A stretch of 56,887 nucleotides of DNA from Oscillospiraceae bacterium (GCA_017939025.1 JAGBAI010000116.1:1-56887); one strand, 5' to 3'. Shown: positions 1 to 8,399, counted from the stretch's first letter. Notes: generated from the sequence alone by a model not told the origin. Numbers and translations are program-made.

Positions 1-37
1 CCTTTTCGAAGCGCCTCCCCTATGTCGGCTTCTTTTG

Positions 38-66
38 GTTCTTTTCTTGCCGATCAAGAAAAGAAC
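38..66. repeat. Perfect 12-bp palindrome
   Basis: Arms GTTCTTTTCTTG (38-49) and CAAGAAAAGAAC (55-66) flank the loop CCGAT. The U-rich and A-rich arms make it unlike a classical terminator in either direction. Its look is that of a dispersed intergenic repeat; the open frame that crosses it (22-282) is not credible as a gene. Confidence 0.6.
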
Positions 67-103
67 ATTACTGCACCGATGGTTACAATAAGGTATACCT
101 TTC

Positions 104-139
104 AACAAACGAAGAGGACGCACATTTCTGTGCGTCCTC
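104..139 (-). terminator. Rho-independent terminator of galE
   Basis: An 11-bp perfect stem (114-124 with 129-139, loop 125-128) lies just after the galE stop. On the minus strand it is followed by the moderately U-rich TTCGTTTGTT. Position and stem strength fit an intrinsic terminator. Confidence 0.7.
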
Positions 140-154
140 CGTTTCTATTGGAAG

Positions 155-1171
155 TTATTCGCCATAACCCATGGGGTTCTGGGACTGCCAGCGCCAGGAA
201 TCCCGGCACATGTCCACCAGATTCTTCTCAGCCTTCCAGCCCAGCTTTTCAGCGGACTTGGCAGGATCTGCGTAGCAGGTAGCCAGGTCGCCGGGGCGGC
301 GGTCTACGATCTTGTAGGGCAGATCCAGGCCGTTGGCATCGTTGAAAGCCTTAACCATGTCCAGCACGGAGTAGCCGGTGCCGGTGCCCAGGTTAAAGAC
401 TTCGCAGCCCAGGTTCTCGACAGCGTACTTGACAGCGGCAACGTGACCCTTAGCCAGGTCGACCACATGGATGTAGTCCCGGACACCGGTACCGTCGTGG
501 GTATCGTAGTCGTTGCCGTAAATGCTCAGGAACTCCCGGCGGCCAATGGCAACCTGAGTGATGTAAGGCATCAGATTGTTGGGGATACCACGGGGATCCT
601 CACCGATGGCACCGGACTCGTGGGCACCGATGGGGTTGAAGTAACGCAGCAAAACAATGGACCACTCCTTATCGGCGTGAGCCATGCCGGAGAGGATCTG
701 CTCGGTCATGTACTTGGTCCATCCGTAGGGGTTTGTGCAGTTGCCGGTCTTGGAAGTCTCCCGCAGGGGCATCTCGTTATCGCCGGAGTAAACAGTTGCG
801 GAGGAGGAGAAGATGATCTTCTTGCAGCCAACCTCTTCCATAACCTTGGTCAGCACCAGGGTGGAGTTCAGATTGTTGTCATAGTAGCGCCAGGGCTGGG
901 CCACGGACTCACCCACAGCCTTCAGGCCGGCGAAATGGATGACAGCGGAGATTTCATTCTCGGCAAAAATCTTACGCAGCAGAGCCTCGTCCCGGACATC
1001 GCCCTCGTAGAACTTGGGCTTCTTACCGGTGAGCATTTCCACCCGGTCCAGGCTCTTGGGATTGGAGTTGCACAGATTGTCGATGACAACCACACCGTAG
1101 CCGGAGTTAAGCAGCTCAACGCAGGTATGGGAACCGATATAGCCGGCACCGCCGGTGACCAGAATGTTCAT
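155..1171 (-). CDS. galE: UDP-glucose 4-epimerase
   Basis: NAD-dependent interconversion of UDP-glucose and UDP-galactose (often also the N-acetyl forms) in the cytoplasm. The 338-residue length is normal for the extended SDR family. The N-terminal TGGAGYIGSH (residues 6-15) is the NAD-binding glycine motif. Ser124 in SSSATVY and the Tyr149-x3-Lys153 pair in YGWTK sit at the same positions as the catalytic residues of the E. coli enzyme. GGGAGG lies a few bases before the ATG. It follows the hexosamine-kinase-like gene on the same strand but has its own promoter. Together the two suggest use of host- or mucin-derived N-acetylhexosamines and galactose, which is inference from family roles. Confidence 0.97.
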   Translation of the reverse strand: MNILVTGGAGYIGSHTCVELLNSGYGVVVIDNLCNSNPKSLDRVEMLTGKKPKFYEGDVRDEALLRKIFAENEISAVIHFAGLKAVGESVAQPWRYYDNNLNSTLVLTKVMEEVGCKKIIFSSSATVYSGDNEMPLRETSKTGNCTNPYGWTKYMTEQILSGMAHADKEWSIVLLRYFNPIGAHESGAIGEDPRGIPNNLMPYITQVAIGRREFLSIYGNDYDTHDGTGVRDYIHVVDLAKGHVAAVKYAVENLGCEVFNLGTGTGYSVLDMVKAFNDANGLDLPYKIVDRRPGDLATCYADPAKSAEKLGWKAEKNLVDMCRDSWRWQSQNPMGYGE

Positions 1172-1257
1172 TGGAATATCCTCCCTTTAGTTTAGTGTGG
1201 AGTTTGGAGTGTGGAGAGTGGCGTTATCCCCTTTCCACAGCTTCCTTTCTAAATAAA

Positions 1258-1287
1258 ATAATACTATATTTACAAGTTACATGTCAA
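1258..1287 (-). promoter_or_regulatory. Sigma-A promoter of galE
   Basis: On the minus strand TTGACA (1287-1282) and TATTAT (1263-1258) are separated by 18 bases, about 90 bases before the galE ATG. It lets galE be transcribed apart from the upstream kinase gene. Confidence 0.65.
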
Positions 1288-1336
1288 GTATGGCAGGAGG
1301 TGAAAGCAGAAAAAATCCACGCTCAACACACCACAC

Positions 1337-2461
1337 TTACTTGGCGTATTTGCGCACCACAGCGCCCATTTCTTCAAACTGTGCTTCCATATCGGAAACC
1401 AGCTTGAACTGGGTACGGCAGCGATCCAGGTTCTGCTCGGGGTAGTGGATACGGAAGTAGTGGTCACCGTCCAGGTAGTCGGTCAGGAAGCGGATACCGC
1501 ACTCCAGGGTCATCAGCCGTGCGCCCCAGGGCAGGTATTCCAGCTCGGCATCGGTCAAAGAGCCCTGGGCGCCTTCCAGGAAGCCCCGGGTATAAACTTC
1601 GTACAGCTCAATGTCGAAATTGACCTTGCTTAAGTCCTTCTCATCCTCCTTGGAGTGGTTGGCACCGAAGCGGATGGAATCGCCGAAATCGTTGATGGAA
1701 AGACCAGGCATGGTGGTGTCCAGGTCGATGACACAGATGCCCTCATGGGTTTCCCGGTCGATGAGAATATTGTTCAGCTTGGTATCGTTATGGGTGACCC
1801 GCAGAGGCAGCCTGCCATCCCGGAGGGCCTGCAGAGCAACGGAGCAATCGGCCTTCCGGTCCAGAACGAACTGGATCTCCGGCTGGATGTCCTTGGCACG
1901 GCCCAGCTTGTCAGCCTCCAGAGCGGCAATGAACTTTTCAAACCGGTTCTCTGTGTCGTGGAACTTCACAATGGTCTCATGCAGAGTTTCAGCAGGATAA
2001 CCCTGGAGCATGTACTGGAACCGTCCGAATGCCCGGGCAGAGGCTTCAAACAGCGCAGGAGTTGCGGACTGGAAGCAGTCGGTATTTTCGATAAAGGGGG
2101 TCAGCCGCCATACCTTGCCCTTGGAATCGGTAAAGAAGTCTCTGCCGTCTTTGGTCTTCACCAGGCTCAGGGTCTCCCGCATAGGGTCGCCGCCCTTGGC
2201 GATGACCTTTTCCCGGAGGTAGGAGGTAATGCCGATGAAATTCTCCATCAGTTCCTCCGGATGGGGGAAAGCGGCACTGGACAGGCCCTGGAGGATGAAG
2301 CGGATGCAGTCACCCTCCTGAGGCTGGCACAGAACGCAAAAAGTGTCATTGATATGACCCTGACCGTAGCGGACAGCACCCAGCAGGGTTGCGGGAAAAT
2401 CGTAAGCGCCGAGAACCTCGGCAATGATGGGATCTGCTTCGGGAATGGATAACTGACGCAT
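1337..2461 (-). CDS. nahK: APH-fold sugar kinase, probable N-acetylhexosamine 1-kinase
   Basis: Probably phosphorylates C1 of N-acetylglucosamine or N-acetylgalactosamine with ATP. The 374-residue length matches NahK/LnpB proteins of the lacto-N-biose/galacto-N-biose route. The aminoglycoside-phosphotransferase signature is clear: THNDTKLNNIL (223-233) carries the catalytic Asp226, and VIDLDTTMPG (244-253) is the metal-binding DFG-equivalent. GGGAG lies 7 bases before the ATG. galE follows on the same strand, as in bifidobacterial lnp clusters, and remnants of a sugar ABC transporter lie just upstream on the other strand. No lacto-N-biose phosphorylase or uridylyltransferase is visible. It could be another APH-family kinase, so substrate is inference. 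Confidence 0.75.
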   Translation of the reverse strand: MRQLSIPEADPIIAEVLGAYDFPATLLGAVRYGQGHINDTFCVLCQPQEGDCIRFILQGLSSAAFPHPEELMENFIGITSYLREKVIAKGGDPMRETLSLVKTKDGRDFFTDSKGKVWRLTPFIENTDCFQSATPALFEASARAFGRFQYMLQGYPAETLHETIVKFHDTENRFEKFIAALEADKLGRAKDIQPEIQFVLDRKADCSVALQALRDGRLPLRVTHNDTKLNNILIDRETHEGICVIDLDTTMPGLSINDFGDSIRFGANHSKEDEKDLSKVNFDIELYEVYTRGFLEGAQGSLTDAELEYLPWGARLMTLECGIRFLTDYLDGDHYFRIHYPEQNLDRCRTQFKLVSDMEAQFEEMGAVVRKYAK

Positions 2462-2478
2462 GACATTGCTCCCTTCTG

Positions 2479-2507
2479 ATACTATGTAAATTTTACCGGT
2501 ATGTCAA
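2479..2507 (-). promoter_or_regulatory. Sigma-A promoter of the hexosamine kinase gene
   Basis: Minus-strand TTGACA (2507-2502), 17-base spacer, TAGTAT (2484-2479), ending 17 bases before the start codon. The rest of 2508-2735 is AT-rich, with a small hairpin and nothing else recognised. Confidence 0.7.
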
Positions 2508-2735
2508 AAATTACATCAAATAAAATAAGAGTTGAAAAATGCAAAGAAGCATTCATTTTTCCCTTATTTTGTTCCAGTATACCATATAGAACACCCTGTT
2601 GCAACCTATTTTGATGTATTTATCTTCAAAAATCGTTACGGAAAATTGTGCAATTTGGAATCGTTCCCATTGCGAAATCATCCAATTTTGTTCAATTCGC
2701 CCAAGGAACACCCCATTGCCGCCGTTTTTAATTGA

Positions 2736-3134
2736 CTTCTCCCTAACGGCAAGGTCGAAGTTACCATGATCGCTGCCCAGTACGGCAACGAGACCGCTGA
2801 CTGGTGGGCTGATTTCGTGGTGAAGTTTGAGGAAGCTCACCCCGAGATCGACCTGACTGTTGACGTCGTTTCCTGGAACGACATCTACACCGTCGTCAAC
2901 ACCCGTATCGCCAACGGCGAGGCTCCTGACCTGCTGAACATCGACGGCTTTGCCGATTACCAGGCAGACGGCCTGCTGCTGCCCGCTGAAGACTGGTGCT
3001 CCGAAGAGACCTACGCTAAGTTCTTCCCCTCTTTCCTGGCTGCGTCCGTCGTGGACGATGTGGTCTGGGCTGTTCCCGACCTGGCTTCCGCCCGCGCTCT
3101 GTACTACAATGCTGACATCCTGGCTGCTGCGGGG
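2736..3134 (+). pseudogene. Fragment of an ABC sugar-binding protein (family 1)
   Basis: The frame AACGGCAAGGTC... (from 2745) encodes the N-terminal half of an extracellular solute-binding protein: IAAQYGNETADWW, then NTRIANGEAPDLL and ALYYNADILAAAG, all typical of carbohydrate-binding lipoproteins. There is no signal peptide. A TGA at 2733-2735 closes the frame just upstream, so the 5' end is missing. Homology stops at about 3134, where the frame runs into permease coding sequence in another frame. It is not functional as read. Either a genomic deletion or a mis-assembly produced it. Confidence 0.8.
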
Positions 3135-3489
3135 CACCTTCATGTCCATCTCCGTGGAAATGGAACAGGCCGCCACCATCGACGGCTGCAACCGGATCCA
3201 GGCCATGATCAAGGTTCTGCTGCCTGTTGCCGCACCCGGCATCGTCACCACCCTGATCTTCATCTTCATCAATGCCTGGAACGAATACACCGTGGCCCTG
3301 TGTCTGATTTCCACCGACACCATCAAGCCTCTGACCGTTGGTATCAACATTTTCAACGGCTACAACATCATCGAGTGGCAGTATCTGTTCGCAGCCTCCA
3401 TCTTCGCCATTGTACCCGTTGTCATCCTGTTCATGTCCATCGAAAAGAACCTGACCAGCGGCCTTACCGCCGGCGGTGTCAAGGGTTAA
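3121..3489 (+). pseudogene. 3' fragment of an ABC sugar permease (MalG type)
   Basis: The last ~120 residues of a carbohydrate ABC permease. The EAA loop is readable as EMEQAATIDGCNR followed by LLPVAAPG, then IFTFINAWNEY-type residues (IFIFINAWNEYTVAL) and a terminal membrane helix ending before LTAGGVKG and a stop. The first ~170 residues are absent. The permease frame begins in the stretch 3121-3134, which it shares with the sugar-binding protein frame (LAAAG in one frame, WLLRG in the other). It has no start codon or ribosome site of its own. Confidence 0.82.
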
Positions 3490-3502
3490 TCCCAAACCTT
3501 CC

Positions 3503-3536
3503 GAATTCCGTCCCGACCGGGACGGAATTCTTTTTT
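3503..3536 (+). terminator. Rho-independent terminator after the permease remnant
   Basis: A perfect 12-bp stem (GAATTCCGTCCC 3503-3514 with 3519-3530), loop GACC, followed by six T. This intact terminator marks the true 3' end of the former transporter operon. Confidence 0.9.
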
Positions 3537-3563
3537 GCATTTTCCACAATTTCGACATTCCTC

Positions 3564-3592
3564 TTGCATAATCTTCTATGCAATGTTATAAT
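3564..3592 (+). promoter_or_regulatory. Sigma-A promoter of the CNNM pair
   Basis: TTGCAT (3564-3569), 17-base spacer, consensus TATAAT (3587-3592), 36 bases before the GTG start at 3629. Confidence 0.8.
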
Positions 3593-3628
3593 AGAAGGCA
3601 AATTCAACCACAAGGAGTGTTTTGATCC

Positions 3629-4630
3629 GTGGATCCTGCCAGTTGTATACTGTATGTGTTTTTCCTTCTCTGCTCCGGCTACTGTGCCTGTTCGGAAACC
3701 GCCTACACCGCCGTCAGAAAGGTGCGCCTTCGCACGATGGCGGATAAGGGCAACAAACGCGCCAAAAAGGCCCTGTGGGTTTGCGACCGTTTTGACAAGA
3801 CCCTGACTACCATCCTGATCGGCAACAATGTCTTCCACGCCGCCTGCGCCTCGTTGTCGGCGCTGCTGGTGATGCGGCAGTTTGACGCGGAATATGTGGT
3901 CTACGGCACCTTGCTCACCACACTGATCGTTTATCTTTTTGCGGAAATGCTGCCCAAAAGCTTTGCCAAAGCCCGCAGCGAGGAGATCGCCCTGGCCTTT
4001 GCCGGCAGCATGGTGTTCTTTGTGAAGCTGCTGACTCCCATTTCCGCCCTGTTTTCCGGTATCTCCCGGATCATGTCCAAATTCTTTTCCTCCGGTGATG
4101 GCAAAACCGTCACGGAAGAGGATCTTCTGAATATCATCGAGACCATCGAGGACGAGGGTGTCCTGGATCCGGAACAGCAGGCCCTGGTGAACTCCGCTAT
4201 GGAATTCCGGGAGAAAAAGGCCGCCGATATCATGATCCCCATTGAATTTGTGATCCGGGTATCCAGCGCCACACCGATACCGGAGTTGGCAGAAGCAGTA
4301 AAATCCATGCCCTATTCCCGTATCCCCATCTATGAGGGCAGCGAGGATAATATCGTCGGTATTCTGCCGGTGAATCTGTTCCTGAGTCATTACGTCGCCG
4401 GCAAACCCATTGTCCTGCGCAAGCTCCTGCTGAAACCCTACGTTTTCGACCGTCAGACAGAAATTTCCGTTCTTTTGCAGCGGATGCGTTTAAATAAGCT
4501 CCATATGGTCTTTGTCACCGATGAAAACCGGAAAAAGGTTGGCATCATCACCATGGAGGATCTGCTGGAAGAACTGGTAGGCGACATTCAGGATGAATCC
4601 GACGCAGGCGAAGGCCTGCATCTGGACTGA
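3629..4630 (+). CDS. CNNM/HlyC-CorC family membrane protein with DUF21 and CBS domains
   Basis: A membrane protein of the family linked to Mg2+/Co2+ transport or homeostasis. Residues 1-~150 form the DUF21 transmembrane region (SETAYTAVRK just after the first helix, FAEMLPKSFA before the third). The TEEDLLNIIE linker and a CBS pair (~190-320) ending GIITMEDLLEELVGDI follow. The C-terminal CorC/HlyC domain of full-length members is absent; the protein stops ~10 residues after the second CBS, giving 333 residues. Start is GTG, chosen because AAGGAG lies 11 bases upstream and no in-frame ATG fits. It is co-transcribed with the next gene, a full-length paralogue 13 bases downstream. Transported ion is not shown by the sequence. 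Confidence 0.88.
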   Translation: MDPASCILYVFFLLCSGYCACSETAYTAVRKVRLRTMADKGNKRAKKALWVCDRFDKTLTTILIGNNVFHAACASLSALLVMRQFDAEYVVYGTLLTTLIVYLFAEMLPKSFAKARSEEIALAFAGSMVFFVKLLTPISALFSGISRIMSKFFSSGDGKTVTEEDLLNIIETIEDEGVLDPEQQALVNSAMEFREKKAADIMIPIEFVIRVSSATPIPELAEAVKSMPYSRIPIYEGSEDNIVGILPVNLFLSHYVAGKPIVLRKLLLKPYVFDRQTEISVLLQRMRLNKLHMVFVTDENRKKVGIITMEDLLEELVGDIQDESDAGEGLHLD

Positions 4631-4643
4631 GGAGGTGGGCGCT

Positions 4644-5921
4644 ATGTCATATCTTCTGATCGTGTTTCTTCTGATTGGTTCCGCTTTCTTCTCCGGCACG
4701 GAAATTGCCTATACATCCTTAAGCAAGCTGAAAATGAAACGGGACAACGGCAATTCCTCCCTGAGTCAAAGACTGGTTGGTTTCATTTACAACCACTACG
4801 ACTATGCCCTGTCTACCGTGCTGGTGGGCAACAATCTGGTAAATATCGGTGCTACCTCTGTGGCTACCGTGCTGGCAATAAACCTGGCTGCCAGAACTGC
4901 CATCTCCGATGACACCGCATCCACCATCGTCACCCTCATCATGACGGTACTGATCCTGATCATCGGTGAGATCACCCCAAAAATGATCGCCCGGCGGTGC
5001 AGCGAGCAGATCGCGAAATTTGCCGCCTGGCCCCTTCTGGTGCTGATGGTGCTGTTTTTCCCGGTGGTATGGCTGACCACTATTATTGTCAATCTATTCA
5101 GCCTTCTTTGGAAAAAGAAGACCCAGTCCGTCACCATTACGGAAGAAGAATTTGAAAACCTACTGGACACTGCCGAAGACGAGGGAGTCTTCGACGAAAA
5201 CGAGACAGAGCTTTTACAGTCCGCTCTGGAATTTACTGATCTGGATGCGGCGGATATCCTGACGCCCCGAATCGATGTGATTGGCTTTGAACTGAAGGAC
5301 AGTCTGTCCTATATTCTCGATACCATCGCAGAAACCCAGTTCTCCCGGTATCCGGTGTATGACCGGACCATTGACCATGTAGTAGGCATTCTGTACGTCA
5401 AGCACCTGCTGAAGGAGCTGGTAGATAACAAAGATGTAGCCTTGCAGGATCTGCTGCTGGAGCCGGTGTACATCCCCAAAACCATGAAGCTCCATGACAT
5501 CATGGATCAGTTCCGTACCCACCAAAGCCATATGGTTATTGTCGCCGATGAATATGGCGGCATCATGGGCATCGTCACCATGGAGGATGTGCTGGAACAG
5601 CTGGTTGGCGAAATCTGGGATGAAAATGACGACATCGTTAACGATTGGCAGCAGCTGGCTCCTCACCGCTGGGAATGCTCCGGCGACATGAATTTGTCGG
5701 AGTTTTTTGGCAATCTGGATCTGGATGACGAGGAGCTGGAAACTGACTGCACCACCATCGGCGGCTGGGCAACAGAAAACATCGGTGCCATGCCGGTGGC
5801 CTTCGATGCCTTCGACTATCTGCAATTTACGATTCTTGTAAAGCATGTGGACGAAAACCACCGCATCACCCGGCTTCTGGTTCTGGAGCATACCTACCGA
5901 ATCCCGGCGGATGACGAATAA
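4644..5921 (+). CDS. CNNM/HlyC-CorC family protein, full length
   Basis: A 425-residue paralogue of the preceding protein with the complete domain set: DUF21 membrane region (~1-185, SGTEIAYTSLSKLK near the start, IGEITPKMIARR), EEEFENLLDTAEDEG linker, CBS pair (~200-320, ending GIVTMEDVLEQLVGEIWDE) and a CorC/HlyC transporter-associated domain (~335-420). The start was set at 4644, not at an upstream in-frame ATG inside the previous gene, because GGAGG (4631-4635) lies 8 bases before it. Likely role is Mg2+ or other divalent-cation efflux/homeostasis. A tandem full-length and tail-less pair could form a heterodimer, which is inference. Confidence 0.9.
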   Translation: MSYLLIVFLLIGSAFFSGTEIAYTSLSKLKMKRDNGNSSLSQRLVGFIYNHYDYALSTVLVGNNLVNIGATSVATVLAINLAARTAISDDTASTIVTLIMTVLILIIGEITPKMIARRCSEQIAKFAAWPLLVLMVLFFPVVWLTTIIVNLFSLLWKKKTQSVTITEEEFENLLDTAEDEGVFDENETELLQSALEFTDLDAADILTPRIDVIGFELKDSLSYILDTIAETQFSRYPVYDRTIDHVVGILYVKHLLKELVDNKDVALQDLLLEPVYIPKTMKLHDIMDQFRTHQSHMVIVADEYGGIMGIVTMEDVLEQLVGEIWDENDDIVNDWQQLAPHRWECSGDMNLSEFFGNLDLDDEELETDCTTIGGWATENIGAMPVAFDAFDYLQFTILVKHVDENHRITRLLVLEHTYRIPADDE

Positions 5922-5929
5922 CCCATCAC

Positions 5930-5959
5930 TGTAGGGCGGGGATCCATCCCCGCCCTACA
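5930..5959. repeat. Palindromic GTAGGG...CCCTAC repeat
   Basis: TGTAGGGCGGGGAT (5930-5943) and its exact complement (5946-5959) are separated by CC. The sequence sits between a stop codon and the next ribosome site. Related GTAGGG/CCCTAC palindromes recur at 24983, 25093, 26864, 29787, 33272 and 36503. It may also terminate transcription weakly. Confidence 0.75.
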
Positions 5960-5985
5960 TCGATATACCGCAAGGAGGTAATTCT

Positions 5986-7212
5986 ATGGATCCCATTCTT
6001 CGTTCCCATGCAGATGCCATTGTCTCTGCCGCCATCCGGGCTGTTCAGCCCGATGATGCTGTCAAACGTGCGCTGGAAGGGCAAGTCTTTCCCGGCCGGG
6101 TGATTCTGGTCGCCGCCGGCAAGGCCGCCTGGCAAATGGCAAAAGCCGCATCCGGCTGTCTTTGTATCCAGGAAGGCATTGTCATTACCAAATATGGGCA
6201 TGTAATGGGAGAAATTCCCAACTGCCGCTGCTTCGAAGCCGGACATCCCGTTCCGGACGAAAACACGTTTACTGCCACCCAGGAGGCAGTGGCACTGACG
6301 GCAGGGCTTTCTGCCAAGGATACGGTGCTGTTTCTCCTTTCCGGCGGTGGCAGCGCTTTGTTTGAAAGCCCGCTGATCTCCGGCGAAGAATTGCAGGACA
6401 TTACCAATCAGCTGCTGGCTTCCGGTGCGGATATCGTACAGATCAATACCATCCGCAAGCGGCTGTCTTCCGTGAAGGGCGGACGATTTGCCCGGCACTG
6501 CACCCCGGCACAGGTTTTCTCCATTGTCCTGTCGGACATTCTCGGTGACCCGCTGGATATGATTGCCTCCGGCCCTGCCGCCCCAGATTCTTCCACCTGT
6601 GCGCAGGCCATCGCCATCGCGAATGCTTATCATCTGAAGCTGAGTTCCCAGGCCCGATCCCTGCTTGAACAAGAGACCCCCAAGGAACTGACGAACGTTA
6701 CCACCCAGATCACCGGTTCTGTCCGGGAACTTTGCAATGCCGCCGCCAAAGCCTGCCGGGAGCTGGGCTACGAACCGGTGCTTCTGACAGACCGGCTGTG
6801 CTGCCAGGCAAAGGAGGCAGGCTCCTTCTTATCCTCCATTTTGAAGACCCACGCTGGCTGCGGCAAAAAACTGGCCTTCATCGCAGGCGGCGAAACGGTA
6901 GTACAACTGACCGGCACCGGAAAAGGAGGACGGAACCAGGAGCTGGCCCTTGCCGCCGCGGAAGGCATTGCCGGAATTCCCGGCGCTGCCATTTTCAGCG
7001 TCGGCAGTGACGGTACCGACGGCCCCACTGATGCCGCCGGTGGATATGTGGACTACGAAACCGCTGCCGCATTGGATCAGCAAAACATTTCCATTTACGA
7101 GACACTCCGAAATAACGATGCCTACCACGCCCTAAAGGCTGTGAACAGTCTCATCATCACCGGCCCCACCGGTACCAATGTCAACGACGTGGCAGTGGCT
7201 TTGCTGAAATAG
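5986..7212 (+). CDS. Glycerate 2-kinase, MOFRL (GckA/TtuD) family
   Basis: Converts D-glycerate and ATP to 2-phosphoglycerate, feeding glyoxylate/tartronate or serine-derived carbon into glycolysis. The 408-residue length and family landmarks fit: VAAGKAAWQMA (N-terminal, ~43-53), LLSGGGSALFESP (~117-129) in the nucleotide region, VLSDILGDPLDMIASGPAAPD, and the C-terminal MOFRL signature with GETVVQLTGTGKGGRNQEL and GSDGTDGPTDAAGG. Older annotations often call this family hydroxypyruvate reductase. AAGGAGGT (5972-5979) precedes the ATG. It stands between the CNNM genes and an FMN enzyme that could also act on 2-hydroxy acids; a shared pathway is possible but not shown. Confidence 0.92.
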   Translation: MDPILRSHADAIVSAAIRAVQPDDAVKRALEGQVFPGRVILVAAGKAAWQMAKAASGCLCIQEGIVITKYGHVMGEIPNCRCFEAGHPVPDENTFTATQEAVALTAGLSAKDTVLFLLSGGGSALFESPLISGEELQDITNQLLASGADIVQINTIRKRLSSVKGGRFARHCTPAQVFSIVLSDILGDPLDMIASGPAAPDSSTCAQAIAIANAYHLKLSSQARSLLEQETPKELTNVTTQITGSVRELCNAAAKACRELGYEPVLLTDRLCCQAKEAGSFLSSILKTHAGCGKKLAFIAGGETVVQLTGTGKGGRNQELALAAAEGIAGIPGAAIFSVGSDGTDGPTDAAGGYVDYETAAALDQQNISIYETLRNNDAYHALKAVNSLIITGPTGTNVNDVAVALLK

Positions 7213-7298
7213 TTTGGTATTTGTAGCGTATTTTACCGCAGGGGGCGGTTCTTGACACTCCCCTACAGGAGATTTCTCTACAGGCTGTAACTTTTTCA

Positions 7299-7327
7299 GT
7301 GACAAATCCTATTCGCTATGATACAAT
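7299..7327 (+). promoter_or_regulatory. Sigma-A promoter of the FMN enzyme gene
   Basis: GTGACA (7299-7304), 17-base spacer, TACAAT (7322-7327), 40 bases before the ATG at 7368. A partly decayed palindromic repeat (around 7235-7267) lies upstream. Confidence 0.6.
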
Positions 7328-7367
7328 GGAAAAAATACCCAAAATAAAAATCCGGGAGGAACACAAT

Positions 7368-8387
7368 ATGACTTATCAGGAAGTTTTAGCAAATGCCCGC
7401 GACCCCAAGAACAAGTGCAAGGCCTGCCCCGTCTGCAATGGCAAAGCCTGTGGCAACTCCATCCCCGGCCCCGGCTCCAAAGGCATGGGCGACACTGCCA
7501 TGCGCAACTATGAAAAGTGGCGTGATATCCGGGTGAATATGGACACCATCAGTGATGTCACTACCCCCGACGCATCTCTGGAGCTCTTTGGTAAGAAATT
7601 CCGTTTCCCCTTCTTCGCCGGCCCCGTGGGTGCCGTGGTGGCCCACTACTCTGACAAATACAATGATGCCAGCTACAACAACGTCCTGGTGAAGGCCTGC
7701 GCCGAGGGCGGAATTGCCGCTTTTACCGGTGACGGTCTGGATGCCAACGTCATGAAGGGTGCCTGCGCTGCCATCGCTGCCAATGACGGTATCGGTGTAC
7801 CTACCGTGAAGCCCTGGAATATGGAGACCATTGCCGAGAAGATGGAACTGGTCAAAGCTTCCGGCTCCTTCGCCGTGGCTATGGATATTGATGCCGCCGG
7901 TCTGCCCTTCCTGAAGGGTATGAATCCTCCCGCCGGCAGCAAGACTGTCGCACAGCTGGCTGAAATCGCAAAAATGGCAGGCAAGCCCTACATCGTCAAA
8001 GGCGTTATGACCGTAGCCGGTGCTCTGAAGGCCAAGGAAGCCGGTGCTGCCGGTATCGTGGTCAGCAACCACGGCGGCCGTGTTCTGGATCAGTGCCCCG
8101 CAACAGCCGAAGTTCTGGCTGATATCGTGGATGCCCTGAAGGGCAGCGGCATGAAGATCATTGTCGACGGCGGCATCCGCAGCGGTGTGGATGTATTCAA
8201 GGCTCTGGCCATTGGTGCAGACGCTGTCATCATCTGCCGTCCCTTCGTGCCCATGGTCTACGGAGGTGCTGAGGAAGGTGTGAAGCTGTACATCGACAAG
8301 ATTGGTGCCGAACTGGAAGATACCATGGCCATGTGCGGTGCCAAGACCCTGGCCGACATCAACCGGGACATGATCTTCATGAAGTAA
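7368..8387 (+). CDS. FMN-dependent alpha-hydroxy-acid oxidizing protein with Cys-rich N-terminus
   Basis: A TIM-barrel flavoenzyme of the lactate oxidase/glycolate oxidase group, expected to oxidise a 2-hydroxy acid. The SNHGGRVLD motif (233-241) supplies the catalytic His235 and substrate-binding Arg238; Lys211 in IVKGVM and DGGIRSG (267-273) bind FMN and its phosphate. Length is 339. The start at 7368 is set by GGGAGGA 7 bases upstream; the frame is open farther but lacks a ribosome site. Unusually, residues 17-28 hold four cysteines (CKACPVCNGKAC) followed by GNSIPGPGSKG, replacing the usual N-terminus. Four cysteines could bind a metal or cluster, or be structural. The substrate cannot be told. 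Confidence 0.85.
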   Translation: MTYQEVLANARDPKNKCKACPVCNGKACGNSIPGPGSKGMGDTAMRNYEKWRDIRVNMDTISDVTTPDASLELFGKKFRFPFFAGPVGAVVAHYSDKYNDASYNNVLVKACAEGGIAAFTGDGLDANVMKGACAAIAANDGIGVPTVKPWNMETIAEKMELVKASGSFAVAMDIDAAGLPFLKGMNPPAGSKTVAQLAEIAKMAGKPYIVKGVMTVAGALKAKEAGAAGIVVSNHGGRVLDQCPATAEVLADIVDALKGSGMKIIVDGGIRSGVDVFKALAIGADAVIICRPFVPMVYGGAEEGVKLYIDKIGAELEDTMAMCGAKTLADINRDMIFMK

Positions 8388-8399
8388 GAATATTTCCCT

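Noticed and set aside
22..282. Small plus-strand frame starting MSASFGSFLADQ
   Set aside because: It crosses the palindrome at 38-66, the galE terminator and the galE 3' end; typical false gene over a repeat.
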